A DNA stretch of 64,000 bases. Origin: Thalassotalea sp. LPB0316. Lineage in GTDB: Bacteria; Pseudomonadota; Gammaproteobacteria; Enterobacterales; Alteromonadaceae. Under the pieces are notes generated by a model. That model did no database searches. It saw only the letters and a program-made list of their open reading frames with translations, and was not told the DNA's origin. Positions 19,074-28,910 of the stretch are shown in pieces. The stretch's first letter is position 1, and each line of letters starts with the position of its first letter. Location: the NCBI RefSeq assembly GCF_014898095.1, contig NZ_CP062946.1:372001-436000 (forward strand), in the 5' to 3' direction. Made by a program: the position numbers and the translations under genes.

Positions 19074-19856
19074 ATGTTAAAAGGAAAAGTTGCTTTAATT
19101 ACCGGTTCAACCAGTGGTATTGGCCTCGCAACCGCCCATGTACTTGCCGAACACGGCGTTAATATTGTCTTACATGGTTTACTTGACGATGAGGCTGGCA
19201 GGCAACTTGCTGAGCAATTCAACCAACAATATCAAATAAACACCTTATTTAACAACGCTGACATTCGCCAACCATCGGCTATCGCTAACCTAATTGAACA
19301 AACGCAACAAACCTTAGGTGACATCGATATTTTGGTGAACAATGCTGGAATTCAACACACTGAACGGGTTGAGCATTTCCCACCGAATAAATGGGATGAC
19401 ATTATCGCCATAAACCTCAGCTCGGCGTTCCACTTAATTCAACAAACCTTACCTATGATGAGTAAAAATAATTGGGGTAGGATCATCAATATTGCCTCAG
19501 TTCACGGCTTAGTCGCCTCAAAAAATAAAGCCGCCTACTGCGCCGCAAAACACGGATTAATCGGGTTAACCAAAGTCGTCGCCCTTGAAAATGCCGAACT
19601 CGGTATTACCGCTAATTCGATATGTCCGGGCTGGGTTGATACACCGTTAATTAATCATCAAATCAAGGAAATCGCCGAACAAAAACAACTGACGATTGAG
19701 CAAGCAAAATATGATTTGATCACCGCCAAACAGCCACTACCTGAAATGATGGATCCGAGGCAAATTGGCGAATTCATTGTCTTTTTATGTAGTGATGCCG
19801 CTCGTTCTATCACCGGTGCCTCACTGCCAATGGACGGCGCTTGGACCGCGCAATAG
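19074..19856 (+). CDS. bdhA: 3-hydroxybutyrate dehydrogenase
   Basis: A 260-residue short-chain dehydrogenase that oxidises D-3-hydroxybutyrate to acetoacetate with NAD+. ITGSTSGIGLAT is the cofactor loop, S142, Y155 and K159 the catalytic residues, and the segment from KVVALENAELGITANSICPGWVDTPL through the late alpha-helical insert is typical of bacterial BDH. It is the first gene of a group containing a PHB-depolymerase-family esterase, which would release its substrate. An ACTAWRGTA site lies 68 bp upstream. Confidence 0.9.
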   Translation: MLKGKVALITGSTSGIGLATAHVLAEHGVNIVLHGLLDDEAGRQLAEQFNQQYQINTLFNNADIRQPSAIANLIEQTQQTLGDIDILVNNAGIQHTERVEHFPPNKWDDIIAINLSSAFHLIQQTLPMMSKNNWGRIINIASVHGLVASKNKAAYCAAKHGLIGLTKVVALENAELGITANSICPGWVDTPLINHQIKEIAEQKQLTIEQAKYDLITAKQPLPEMMDPRQIGEFIVFLCSDAARSITGASLPMDGAWTAQ

Positions 19857-19947
19857 CATTACAACATGTTTGATCATTATCATGTTGTAATGCATCCTCT
19901 AGCACGGCGAAATCATCGCTAAAGTAAACAGTAAACGACGCTATAGC

Positions 19948-19956
19948 ACTAAAGTG
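19948..19956 (+). promoter_or_regulatory. ACTAWRGTR-type site upstream of the PHB esterase
   Basis: ACTAAAGTG, inside the near-palindrome GCACTAAAGTGC, lies 63 bp before the esterase start. It is the weakest of the four related sites in the locus. Confidence 0.35.
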
Positions 19957-20018
19957 CCATGGTTTTATTGACGATATCTCGCCAAGATTACATAACCCAA
20001 TAACTCACAGGAAAGGTG

Positions 20019-20945
20019 ATGAGCAAAATTATCAAGCTTTGCACACTGCTTCTCATCAGCGTCAGCATGACAAGTCATGCAAGTTTCAAAACGCTGGAAA
20101 ACTTTGGCGCCAATCCCGGCGAACTTACGGCAAGTTACCTTCAGCCGAAAAAAGCTAAGCCGATTGCTGTAGTGTTGTTACACGGCTGTGTCCAAAATGG
20201 CCAGCAGTTTGCTAGCGACAGCGGTTTTGTCGCCCTTGCCAACGAGCGAGCGTTTAACCTTTTAGTGCCGCAACAATCACCGAGTAATAATATTCAATCG
20301 TGTTTTAATTGGTTTTCAAGCCAAGATATCGAGCGCGATCAAGGTGAGCTGTTATCACTAAAAAACATGATTAGCGCTTTTGCCAAACAAACGCAAAGTA
20401 GCCAGGTTTATATCGCTGGGCTGTCTGCTGGAGGCGCTATGACAAGTGCCCTGATGTATCACTATCCTAACCTTTTTAACGGCGTAGCAATCGTTGGAGG
20501 CATTCCCTATCCATGTGCCGACAACTTAACCAAAGCGATTTCTTGTATGCGCTTGGGGCCGAGCCAAACGCCAGAACAACTTGCCAATCAGATCACAAGT
20601 AACGCCAGCACAGCACTCAACACTTTACCTAGATTATCGATCTGGACCGGTAGCGCAGATGCTGTGGTCAATCCTAAAAACGCCAATTACCTTGCGATGC
20701 AATGGCTTGGCATCAATAAGCAAGCATTAACGAGTACTACAGCTAAACAGTCTGGCTATCAAAAGACCAGTTGGAAAAACGACAAAGATCAGGTGCTGTT
20801 AGAGCTCGTTGAGCTTGATGAGATTGGTCACGGCATGATGATCAACCGCGAGCAAAATCGCGCTGAAAAAGCGGGGGATTATCTAATACCGTCACCGCTT
20901 AGCGCATCAAAAAACATCGTAGAATTTTGGTTTAACAATCAATAA
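20019..20945 (+). CDS. Secreted PHB-depolymerase-family esterase
   Basis: A 308-residue protein with a signal peptide (hydrophobic core about 7-17, cleavage near HA-S). It is an alpha/beta hydrolase of the extracellular PHB depolymerase (Esterase_PHB) family. LLHGC is the oxyanion region, S136 in GLSAGG the nucleophile, D in GSADAVV and H in GHGM complete the triad. It has no C-terminal PHB-binding domain, so it may act on oligomers, on soluble esters or as a weakly bound polymer hydrolase. Feruloyl and acetylxylan esterases share the fold, but the neighbouring 3-hydroxybutyrate dehydrogenase favours polyhydroxybutyrate. ATG 20019 is well placed after CAGGAAAGG. Confidence 0.82.
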   Translation: MSKIIKLCTLLLISVSMTSHASFKTLENFGANPGELTASYLQPKKAKPIAVVLLHGCVQNGQQFASDSGFVALANERAFNLLVPQQSPSNNIQSCFNWFSSQDIERDQGELLSLKNMISAFAKQTQSSQVYIAGLSAGGAMTSALMYHYPNLFNGVAIVGGIPYPCADNLTKAISCMRLGPSQTPEQLANQITSNASTALNTLPRLSIWTGSADAVVNPKNANYLAMQWLGINKQALTSTTAKQSGYQKTSWKNDKDQVLLELVELDEIGHGMMINREQNRAEKAGDYLIPSPLSASKNIVEFWFNNQ

Positions 20946-20989
20946 AAACAACCTAAAACAATAAATATCAAAAGCTTAGATGGCATACT

Positions 20990-20998
20990 ACTATAGTA
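20990..20998 (+). promoter_or_regulatory. ACTAWRGTR-type site upstream of the TonB receptor
   Basis: ACTATAGTA lies within the perfect palindrome TACTATAGTA, 105 bp before the receptor start. It is followed by an AT-rich block, AAATTATTTTTT, also seen after the MFS-gene site. Confidence 0.45.
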
Positions 20999-21102
20999 CA
21001 AATTATTTTTTAGACATCTTGATATAGAGTTTTATGCAGCTAAGAAAACAGGCTTAACAAGCCAAGATAAAAAGATATAAAAAATATAAATCGGGGAAAA
21101 CT

Positions 21103-23379
21103 ATGAACAAACGTGTCACGCAAAAAAGCTGCCTTGCCCTTGCAATCGCAACGGCATTGACCAGCAACATCACCTTGGCTCAAGACTCAGCGAGTGAAGC
21201 TGCCGAGCAAAAAGGTTTAGAGCGCATTGAAGTCACAGCGCGAAGAACCGTAGAGAGCTTACAAGAAGTACCAGTTGCCGTTACCTCAATTAGTGCTGAC
21301 GAATTAGCCGAAAATGGCATAGAAGTGATCACCGAAGTTCAGCAGTTTTCGCCAAACACCACCTTGCAACGCAGCCGTGGTACCAACTCTACAATCACGG
21401 CATTTATTCGCGGCGTTGGTCAGCAAGATCCACTTTGGGGCTATGAGCCGGGTGTAGGTATTTACATCGATGATATCTACATGGCAAGACCACAAGGCGC
21501 TGTACTCGATTTACTCGATGTTGAGCGTGTTGAAGTGTTACGCGGCCCGCAAGGTACGTTATACGGCAAAAACACCATAGGTGGTGCGATTAAATACGTC
21601 ACCAAAGAAATGTCTGGCGATATGGAGCTTAAGGTACAAGGCACCATAGGTAGCTACGATCAGCGCGATCTTAAAGTTACCGGTCAAATTCCATTGATTG
21701 AAGACAAACTTTATTTTGGTTTTGGCGCGGCGAGTTTAAACCGCGACGGCTTCGGTGAATTCTTAGAATCAGACTTACCTGATCAAGATACTCAAAACTA
21801 CAACAAAGATGTTGTCGCGAGTCGCTTTACCTTAGAATTTCGCCCAAGCGACGAGCTATTTTTCCGCTTAAACTACGATAAAACCACCGATGATTCGAAT
21901 GCTAAAGGTGGTTACCGCTTACTGCCGAGTATCTTGACCGATGCGCCTGTTCCTGACAGTGTTTTTGACTCATACACGAGCTTGCCAACGTGGAATAAAG
22001 TTGAACTTGAAGGTTTGAGCTTGACTGCCCAATGGCAATTATCAGATGCAACTAACTTAAAATATGTTGCCGCTAAGCGCGAAAGTTATTCACCAACTAA
22101 TATTGATTTCGACAACACGCCACTACGCATTTTTGACGTACCGGCTATTTACGATGATGAGCAAACGTCACATGAATTACAGCTCAATCATTACGGCGAT
22201 AACTACAAGTTTGTCTCGGGCTTATATTATTACGATGGCGAGTCGTGTGGTCAGTTCGAAGCCATTCTAGAAGTACTCGGCAATGCACTAGGCGCACCGG
22301 GGCTTACCCGTGAGGTTACCGGTTGTAATAACTCAACCAGTACCGCTGCCTACGCCCAAGTATCTTATGATTTCACAGATAAGTGGTCAGCAACCCTCGG
22401 TGCTCGCTACACCAAAGATAAAAAAGAGGCTTATGTTAATAACGGGCTTATTTTTGCCACGGTTTACCCAGAATCAGGTTGGTTACCTGGCTATATTCGC
22501 CCCGAAGGCGAGCTCGTGCCAGAAGTGTTAAACGATTCCGAAGATTGGTCAAAATTCACGCCGCGCATCGGTGTTGAATATCAAGCCAATCGCGACTTAA
22601 TGTTTTTTGCCAGCTTTGCCCAAGGCTTTAAATCAGGGACATTCAACCCTCGAGCAACGACCGCCGAACCAGCTGCCGATCCTGAAGATGTTGATTCATT
22701 TGAGCTCGGTATGAAAAGCGAATGGTTAGACAATCGCCTTCGCGCCAACGTCACGCTATTTGCCTTAGATCACAAAAACCGCCAATACATTTCTGTACTA
22801 CCGGGCGAAAGCGCTGCTGACTTAAACCAACGCTTAGGTAATATCGGTACGTCAGAGGCAAGTGGTATTGAAGCAGAATTTACCTATTTAGCAACTGAAA
22901 ACCTATTGCTTACTGCGAGTATTGGTACTATCGACTCAGAGTTTAAAGAAGTTATTGATTATGATACCGATGGCAACCCATTTGATAAATCTGAAAACTT
23001 CAGTATTTCAAATACGCCTGACTACACCTACAACCTAGGGGCAAGTTACACCTTAGAGTCAAACCTAGGTGACTTCATTTTTAACGCGAATTATTACTAC
23101 CGCGATGATTATGTCTTGTTTGAAGAAAACAGCTTATTAACACAAGAAGGTTACGGATTGCTTAACTTAGGCATTAATTGGTATAGCACTGATGGCAACT
23201 GGAGCGCGGGTTTACACGCGAAAAACGTCACTGATGAAGAATACATGATCGGTGGCTACCAGTTTGTCACGCCAACACCAGATGGTGACTATTTACCGGG
23301 GCTAGGTGGCGATAACACCTTAATCGGTTACTACGGTGATCCGCAAACCATTAGCCTCACCGTGAGTTATCAGTTTTAA
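21103..23379 (+). CDS. TonB-dependent outer-membrane receptor
   Basis: A 758-residue outer-membrane transporter. A signal peptide (cleavage near TLAQ) is followed by the plug domain with the TonB box/plug sequence IEVTARRTVESLQEVPVAVT and the conserved VERVEVLRGPQGTLYGKNTIGGAI. The rest is a 22-strand-type barrel ending in the aromatic terminus SYQF. It has no N-terminal signalling extension. Given its place between the esterase and the CrbR/CrbS pair, I infer uptake of 3-hydroxybutyrate oligomers or another esterase product. The substrate cannot be read from the sequence and many such receptors carry other ligands. Confidence 0.9.
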   Translation: MNKRVTQKSCLALAIATALTSNITLAQDSASEAAEQKGLERIEVTARRTVESLQEVPVAVTSISADELAENGIEVITEVQQFSPNTTLQRSRGTNSTITAFIRGVGQQDPLWGYEPGVGIYIDDIYMARPQGAVLDLLDVERVEVLRGPQGTLYGKNTIGGAIKYVTKEMSGDMELKVQGTIGSYDQRDLKVTGQIPLIEDKLYFGFGAASLNRDGFGEFLESDLPDQDTQNYNKDVVASRFTLEFRPSDELFFRLNYDKTTDDSNAKGGYRLLPSILTDAPVPDSVFDSYTSLPTWNKVELEGLSLTAQWQLSDATNLKYVAAKRESYSPTNIDFDNTPLRIFDVPAIYDDEQTSHELQLNHYGDNYKFVSGLYYYDGESCGQFEAILEVLGNALGAPGLTREVTGCNNSTSTAAYAQVSYDFTDKWSATLGARYTKDKKEAYVNNGLIFATVYPESGWLPGYIRPEGELVPEVLNDSEDWSKFTPRIGVEYQANRDLMFFASFAQGFKSGTFNPRATTAEPAADPEDVDSFELGMKSEWLDNRLRANVTLFALDHKNRQYISVLPGESAADLNQRLGNIGTSEASGIEAEFTYLATENLLLTASIGTIDSEFKEVIDYDTDGNPFDKSENFSISNTPDYTYNLGASYTLESNLGDFIFNANYYYRDDYVLFEENSLLTQEGYGLLNLGINWYSTDGNWSAGLHAKNVTDEEYMIGGYQFVTPTPDGDYLPGLGGDNTLIGYYGDPQTISLTVSYQF

Positions 23380-23390
23380 TCAAAGACATT

Positions 23391-23419
23391 AAGAGCTGGC
23401 AATCGTCAGCTCTTTTTTT
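23391..23419 (+). terminator. Terminator of the TonB receptor gene
   Basis: AAGAGCTG pairs with CAGCTCTT over an 8-nt loop, followed by a T run. Confidence 0.88.
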
Positions 23420-23454
23420 CATAATCAAATTAGACTCAACTTCAGGAGCCAAAT

Positions 23455-24123
23455 ATGTCGAGTGCAAAAATTGCCATTGCCGATGACCACCCTTTATTTC
23501 GCGCAGCGCTCAAGCAGGCGATTGGAGAATGCTTGGCTGGCGAAACGACCTTAGAAGCAGACAGCTTTGGTGAATTACTCACGCTAGTTGAAAATAACCC
23601 GACCATAGAAATCGTATTTCTCGATTTACACATGCCGGGCAATGATGGTTTTACTGGTCTAGCACAACTGCAAAACCACTATCCAGATTTGGTTGTGATT
23701 ATGGTCTCATCAGAAGACAATCCACAAACCATGCAAAAGGCGATTAACTTTGGCGCTGCCGCTTTTATTCCAAAATCAGCTAACTTAACCACCATTAGCC
23801 AAGCCATAGGCTGTGTTCTTGAAGGTGAAATTTGGCTACCCGAAAATATAACCCTAACGACGGACCAACAAGCCGATAATGCCCATCAGACATTAGCAAA
23901 ACAGCTTGGCCAGTTGACCCCGCAACAGTATGTTGTGTTAACCATGATCGCTGATGGTCAACTCAACAAACAAATCGCCTATGATTTAGCGATCAAAGAA
24001 ACCACCGTCAAAAAACACGTATCAGCGATACTAACCAAACTTGAAGTCAGCAACCGAACACTGGCTGGCCTTAAATACCAGCAATTAATGTTAAGCGGTG
24101 CTACTCAAGAGCTCGCCTCATAA
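23455..24123 (+). CDS. crbR: LuxR/NarL-family response regulator, CrbR-like
   Basis: A 222-residue response regulator. The receiver has acidic residues D10-D11 and phospho-acceptor D57 in FLDLHMPG. The C-terminal helix-turn-helix has LTPQQYVVLTMIADGQLNKQIAYDL and ETTVKKHVSAIL, typical of NarL/FixJ members. The partner gene on the opposite strand, 9 bp away, encodes a CrbS-type symporter-kinase. CrbS/CrbR control acetyl-CoA synthetase and acetate use in Vibrio and Pseudomonas. Here the pair sits among PHB and 3-hydroxybutyrate genes, whose breakdown yields acetoacetate and acetyl-CoA. The identification as CrbR rests on architecture and context. Confidence 0.75.
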   Translation: MSSAKIAIADDHPLFRAALKQAIGECLAGETTLEADSFGELLTLVENNPTIEIVFLDLHMPGNDGFTGLAQLQNHYPDLVVIMVSSEDNPQTMQKAINFGAAAFIPKSANLTTISQAIGCVLEGEIWLPENITLTTDQQADNAHQTLAKQLGQLTPQQYVVLTMIADGQLNKQIAYDLAIKETTVKKHVSAILTKLEVSNRTLAGLKYQQLMLSGATQELAS

Positions 24124-24132
24124 ATTAGCGGT

Positions 24133-27100
24133 TTAATTGGGTATTAACTGTTTGATTAAACGCTTTAACGCCAGTGGTTTAATTGGCTTGCGCAAAAATT
24201 GAAAGTTGGCATTGCTGGTGTGTTGGCGCACCGATTCAGAAGGATCCGCCGAACAAATCACACACGGTACTTGCCAGTTGTGTTTTGCTAATAATGATTC
24301 AATCACATCAACGCCATTTTGCTGATCATCTAAGTGATAATCAGCAATAATCAACTCAGGCTCAGCCGACAACTGATCAACACATTGAACTAAGCTCGCT
24401 TCATCTTTTGCGATTACAACATCGCATCCCCATTCAGTTAACTGTGAAGAGAGCGCGGTTAGCATTAACGGATCGTTATCCAGTAACACCACTGACAAGT
24501 TCATCTGTGAGCTTGCCTTTGCATCTGAACCATTTGCGTTGGTTTGCTCACTTGTGGCTAAGGATTGATAACTACGCGGCACATCAATCATAAAACACGT
24601 GCCCTTGCCCACAGTGGAGCAAACACCAATTTGTAAGCCAAGAAGGCTGGCGATTCGCTCTGAAATCGCTAAACCTAACCCTAAACCTGGGATTTCACGA
24701 TTTTGCTCTAGGCGCTCAAACTCTTGGAAGATTGTTTTTTGTTTATCTTCGGGAATACCCGGGCCGTTATCCCACACTTGAATGCGAATGTTGTTTTGGT
24801 GTCGGCGCACGCCTAAAAGTATTTTTGCATCACGCGCAACTTGATTCGTTGGTGCTTGGCAATAGTGAACGGCATTCGACAAGAAGTTTTGCAAGATGCG
24901 CCTTAGCAAGCGTTTATCTGTTGCTATGACAACGGCGCTGTCAACAAAGCAAAACTCAATGTCGGCTTGTTGAGCTAAAGCGGTAAATTCATTATTCAGT
25001 GGCGTTAACAATTCACTTAGCGCAAATGTTGACGGCTCAGTTTTCTCTGAGCCACCATCAAGGCGAGAGATTTCCACTAAATCTGATAACAGCGCCTCCA
25101 CCACAGTCAAAGAATCATCAATATGATTAGCAAGTTCGGTTAATTCTTGCCCCTGTACTTTTTTCTTCAACATTGAAGTAAACAGGCTCAAGGCATTAAA
25201 CGGTTGCATTAAGTCATGACTTGCAGCAGCGAGAAATCGCGTCTTACTACTATTTGCCGCTTCGGCTTGCGCTTTGGCTTTTTGCAATTCTTCAGTGCGA
25301 ATTGCAACGCGTTTTTCAAGGAGTTCATTGGCTTGTTGTAAAGCTTTTTCCGCTTCAATATGAGCACTTATATCGCTAAAGGTACTGACAAACCCACCAC
25401 CTGGCATCGGTTGGCCTCTAATTTCTAATACCGTACCGTTTGGCATTGTTCGCTGAAAATAATGGCGGGTCCCCAAACGCATATGCTCCACCCGCTTGGC
25501 AACCAAGGCATCGGCTTCATCGCCAGAGATAATACCGCGCTCAACATTAAAGCGGATCAGTACCTCAATCGGCATGCCCGCAACCACTAATTCTGCAGGG
25601 TAATCAAGTAATTCAATGTAGCGATTATTCCACGCAACCAAGCGCATTTGAGAGTCAATCACACTAATACCTTGTTCAATATTCTCAACACCTGATTGCA
25701 GTAACTCGCGATTAAACTGAAACATTTTACTGGCTTCATCAACAATACTCACGACATCAGCCAGTGGTACTTCTTCAATGTTAGCCGCCGCATTCATCAC
25801 CATACTCGTTGAGGCACTGCCTAGTACCCCTGATAACTGAAGCTGAGTGTATTCAATTAACTCATCGCTGGTTTTACTCGGGTGAATACCCTGCGCTTTG
25901 GCATAGACTAATAAGTCATCGGCAGCTTGTTTACTGATAAAGCGCTGTAACAAACTGTATAAATCTTTGGTGGTTAATTGACGTTGATTCGGGGATTTTT
26001 TCTTATTAACAAAGACTTCAGCTTGCAGCTGCTCACCGATACTGCGACGACTAAACAGTGAGACCAAAATAAAACACAGTAAATTAAGAGCAAGAGAGAA
26101 AAACACACCATGAGAAATACTATCGAGTGAATTAACGCCGAATAATGCCTGAGGTTTGAGCCAAGCAATATTTAACGGCCCATGCTCAACCCAACTCGCA
26201 GTTGTGAAAATAAGCGGTAATAACAAGGTGTATAGCCACACCATGCTGCCGATCAAAACACTTGATAATGCCGCGCTAGTCGTCGCTTTTCGCCAATACA
26301 AGGCGCCAAACACCGCTGGCGCAAATTGCGATAATAAAACGAATGACAGTAACCCGATACTGGCTAAATGACTTTGCTGACCGACTAAACGCTCAAAGGT
26401 GAAAGCCATCAATAAAATCACCGCGATGGTAATACGACGTAAGTTAAGTAGTAAACCCGACAGTTGCGGCGCCGCTTTTGAACTATACAGTTTAAATTTT
26501 AAGATCACTGGCGTAAGGATTTCTGTCGAGATCATGGTGCTCAAAACAATCGCAGCAATCACCACCATACTCGTTGCTGCCGCTAACCCGCCAACATAGG
26601 CGAGCACACCTAACCACGCTTGCTGATGAAATAGCGGTAAACTCAAAACAAATGAATCAGGATTAACACTGCCGCCAGGGAAGCTCAACAAACCGGCTAT
26701 TGCGATTGGTAAAACAAACACATTAATCGCAATCAGGTAGACGGGATATAACCATCTTGCGGTACGCAACTCACTTTCACGATGGTTTTCTATCATCGTC
26801 ATGTGAAATTGTTGCGGTAAAATAAAGATGGTAATTGCACCTAACACTGCCTGTGCTAACCCCAAATACCAACTGCTTGATTCAACAGGCGCTTCTATTA
26901 GCGCTTGTTTATCCCGCAAATCGGCAAAGCCATCAAACAAAAAGAAGGTCGCAAAAATGCCAATAGCAGTGAGAGCCAATAATTTAACAATCGAGCTAAA
27001 CGCGATAGCTAACACCAGCCCGGGGTTTTGCTTACTGGCAGAGAGTTGCTGGGTACCAAACAAAATACTAAAGGCAATTAATACTAGGGTAACGATAAAC

Positions 27101-27573
27101 GCGGTACTCACACCGATTTGAAAGGTGCCGGTGAGTAAATCAAAACTGGCGCTAATCGCCCGTAATTGCAAGGCGATATATGGCACCAAGCCAGCAAGTG
27201 CGACGAGGGCTACCACGGCGGCGACTTTGGGGGATTTGTCATAACGGCAAGCAATGAAATCAGCAAGCGAGGTCAAGTTTTGCTGCTTGATGATCCGCAA
27301 TGTTTTGAGCAACATCGGCCACGCGAAAATAAAAAATAAGATAGTGCCAATGTAAATCGGTGCTAACCACTCACGAGTTTGCGCCGCTTGCCCGACGGTG
27401 CCGTAAAACGCCCATGAGGTACAACTAACACCTAACGAGAGGCTGTAAACCCAAGGCTTATTGGTCCATGTTTTACTGTGTTGTCCCCAATAGGCAACCA
27501 CAAACAAAAACGACAAGTAAGCAATTGATATAAATGTCACCAACCACGTATCAAGCGACTGCCAAGCTAACAA
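24133..27573 (-). CDS. crbS: Hybrid histidine kinase with sodium/solute symporter domain, CrbS-like
   Basis: A 1146-residue protein. About residues 1-500 form a multi-pass SSS-family transporter domain. A STAC-type linker (around 515-600), a PAS domain (around 630-740), a coiled coil, HisKA with AAASHDLMQPFNAL (H near 788), HATPase with DNGPGIPEDKQ and GLGLGLAIS, and a C-terminal receiver (D near 1076, in IADYHLDD) follow. This order is that of CrbS, which couples acetate-related signals to CrbR. The start is a TTG at 27571-27573, six bases after AAGGA. No upstream in-frame ATG fits, and the first internal Met lies inside the membrane domain. It is convergent with crbR. Confidence 0.82.
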   Translation of the reverse strand: MLAWQSLDTWLVTFISIAYLSFLFVVAYWGQHSKTWTNKPWVYSLSLGVSCTSWAFYGTVGQAAQTREWLAPIYIGTILFFIFAWPMLLKTLRIIKQQNLTSLADFIACRYDKSPKVAAVVALVALAGLVPYIALQLRAISASFDLLTGTFQIGVSTAFIVTLVLIAFSILFGTQQLSASKQNPGLVLAIAFSSIVKLLALTAIGIFATFFLFDGFADLRDKQALIEAPVESSSWYLGLAQAVLGAITIFILPQQFHMTMIENHRESELRTARWLYPVYLIAINVFVLPIAIAGLLSFPGGSVNPDSFVLSLPLFHQQAWLGVLAYVGGLAAATSMVVIAAIVLSTMISTEILTPVILKFKLYSSKAAPQLSGLLLNLRRITIAVILLMAFTFERLVGQQSHLASIGLLSFVLLSQFAPAVFGALYWRKATTSAALSSVLIGSMVWLYTLLLPLIFTTASWVEHGPLNIAWLKPQALFGVNSLDSISHGVFFSLALNLLCFILVSLFSRRSIGEQLQAEVFVNKKKSPNQRQLTTKDLYSLLQRFISKQAADDLLVYAKAQGIHPSKTSDELIEYTQLQLSGVLGSASTSMVMNAAANIEEVPLADVVSIVDEASKMFQFNRELLQSGVENIEQGISVIDSQMRLVAWNNRYIELLDYPAELVVAGMPIEVLIRFNVERGIISGDEADALVAKRVEHMRLGTRHYFQRTMPNGTVLEIRGQPMPGGGFVSTFSDISAHIEAEKALQQANELLEKRVAIRTEELQKAKAQAEAANSSKTRFLAAASHDLMQPFNALSLFTSMLKKKVQGQELTELANHIDDSLTVVEALLSDLVEISRLDGGSEKTEPSTFALSELLTPLNNEFTALAQQADIEFCFVDSAVVIATDKRLLRRILQNFLSNAVHYCQAPTNQVARDAKILLGVRRHQNNIRIQVWDNGPGIPEDKQKTIFQEFERLEQNREIPGLGLGLAISERIASLLGLQIGVCSTVGKGTCFMIDVPRSYQSLATSEQTNANGSDAKASSQMNLSVVLLDNDPLMLTALSSQLTEWGCDVVIAKDEASLVQCVDQLSAEPELIIADYHLDDQQNGVDVIESLLAKHNWQVPCVICSADPSESVRQHTSNANFQFLRKPIKPLALKRLIKQLIPN

Positions 27574-27649
27574 ACAAAATCCTTATTTAAGATGTTGTAT
27601 ACCTATTGATTTGATTGAGCATATCACGAATCACATATCGCGATAGTGC

Positions 27650-27661
27650 ACTAAGGTAGTA
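27650..27661 (+). promoter_or_regulatory. ACTAWRGTR-type site between crbS and the MFS gene
   Basis: ACTAAGGTAGTA lies 63 bp before the MFS start and 76 bp from the divergent crbS start. It may serve both genes. It is followed by CTTATTTTT, resembling the sequence after the receptor-gene site. Confidence 0.5.
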
Positions 27662-27724
27662 CTTATTTTTATAAAAGCTTGCGATAACCTAACAATCTGT
27701 ATTCTAGATCGTCAAATTATCTTT

Positions 27725-28906
27725 ATGAAAATAACCAATAAGTACTTCGTTGAAGCACTCGTTTTTTTTAGTTACGTTTTATTTGCCATGGCATGGGTTG
27801 GCGGCACCGCAAGTATGAGCCAAATCATGCAGTCGATGGGCATAGATAGCTTGGCCGACGCGAGTTTTATTAGTGGTGCGGTGACCTTGGCAAAAATAGT
27901 CGGGACATTTGGCGCCGCGTGGTTATCGGTAAAATACGGCGTAAAAATGGCCTTTTTTATCGCCAGTTTGCTGATCACCATCGGCATATCTACGCCCTAT
28001 TCGCCTAATTACGAAGTCTTATTAGTCAGCCGTTTTTTAATGGGGTTAGGCGGCGCTTTTATGATTGTCTATTTTAACCCTATTGTTTTGCAGTGGTTCT
28101 CGGTTGACGAGCGCCCGATCGTTAACGGTTTAAATGCTGTCGCATTTAACGTAGGTACTGGCGTGGTGCTATGGCTGATGGATGATATCAATCAGGTAAC
28201 CGGCAGTTGGCAACTCAGCCTGACCCTATTTTCCCTCGCCAGTTTAGTACTCGCATTGGCTTGGCTATTTGTCGATTTTAAGCAGCCAACGACAACAAAC
28301 AACCAAATAGATCAAGATAATGGCTACAGCTACAGCCAAGGCTTTAAAGATAAATTCAACTGGATTTATGCCTTTACCTACTCAGGTTTACTCGCTTTCT
28401 ATATTTGTTTATTCACCTTTTACCCGAAAGCGGGTATCAGCCAAAGTAAGTGGGTCATTGGCTTTGGTATTATAGGCACCATCGCCGGCATTTTATACAG
28501 TAAAAAAGTCAAGCAACGCCTCCCCGTGATCCGTTGGTCAGGCCTTATTATGACGATCAGTTTAGTTGGGCTATCGTTTGGCCAAAGCCCGTGGTTGGTA
28601 TTACTATCCGCCGTCGTATTGGGCTTTTTTATCTTTTTTCCAATTACCGCTTTGGTGTCGATTCCCCACGAATTGCCGAACATGACGCCTGCTCGTGTCA
28701 CTGTAATTTTCAGCCTGTTTTATTCGATTAGTTACTTGATCGCGACCGCAATTTTATGGCTATTTGGCAAATTAGTTGATATCAACCAAGGCGACTATCA
28801 CATGTCGCTCATCTTAATTTGCTTGTTGAGCTTAACCTTTTTTATCGGCAGTTTCTTTTTACCTGAAACTCACCCTAAAACATCCGCATCACAACACAAG
28901 GAATAA
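27725..28906 (+). CDS. MFS transporter
   Basis: A 393-residue major facilitator with about 12 transmembrane segments and a central loop (about 192-212, rich in Q, N and D). The motif SRFLMGLGGAFMIVYFNP and the loop WLSVKYGVK are MFS-like. It does not match a specific subfamily I can name. It is translationally close to the esterase that follows (4-bp gap) and shares the locus motif, so carriage of 3-hydroxybutyrate or its oligomers across the inner membrane is a reasonable inference only. Confidence 0.8.
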   Translation: MKITNKYFVEALVFFSYVLFAMAWVGGTASMSQIMQSMGIDSLADASFISGAVTLAKIVGTFGAAWLSVKYGVKMAFFIASLLITIGISTPYSPNYEVLLVSRFLMGLGGAFMIVYFNPIVLQWFSVDERPIVNGLNAVAFNVGTGVVLWLMDDINQVTGSWQLSLTLFSLASLVLALAWLFVDFKQPTTTNNQIDQDNGYSYSQGFKDKFNWIYAFTYSGLLAFYICLFTFYPKAGISQSKWVIGFGIIGTIAGILYSKKVKQRLPVIRWSGLIMTISLVGLSFGQSPWLVLLSAVVLGFFIFFPITALVSIPHELPNMTPARVTVIFSLFYSISYLIATAILWLFGKLVDINQGDYHMSLILICLLSLTFFIGSFFLPETHPKTSASQHKE

Positions 28907-28910
28907 GCTA

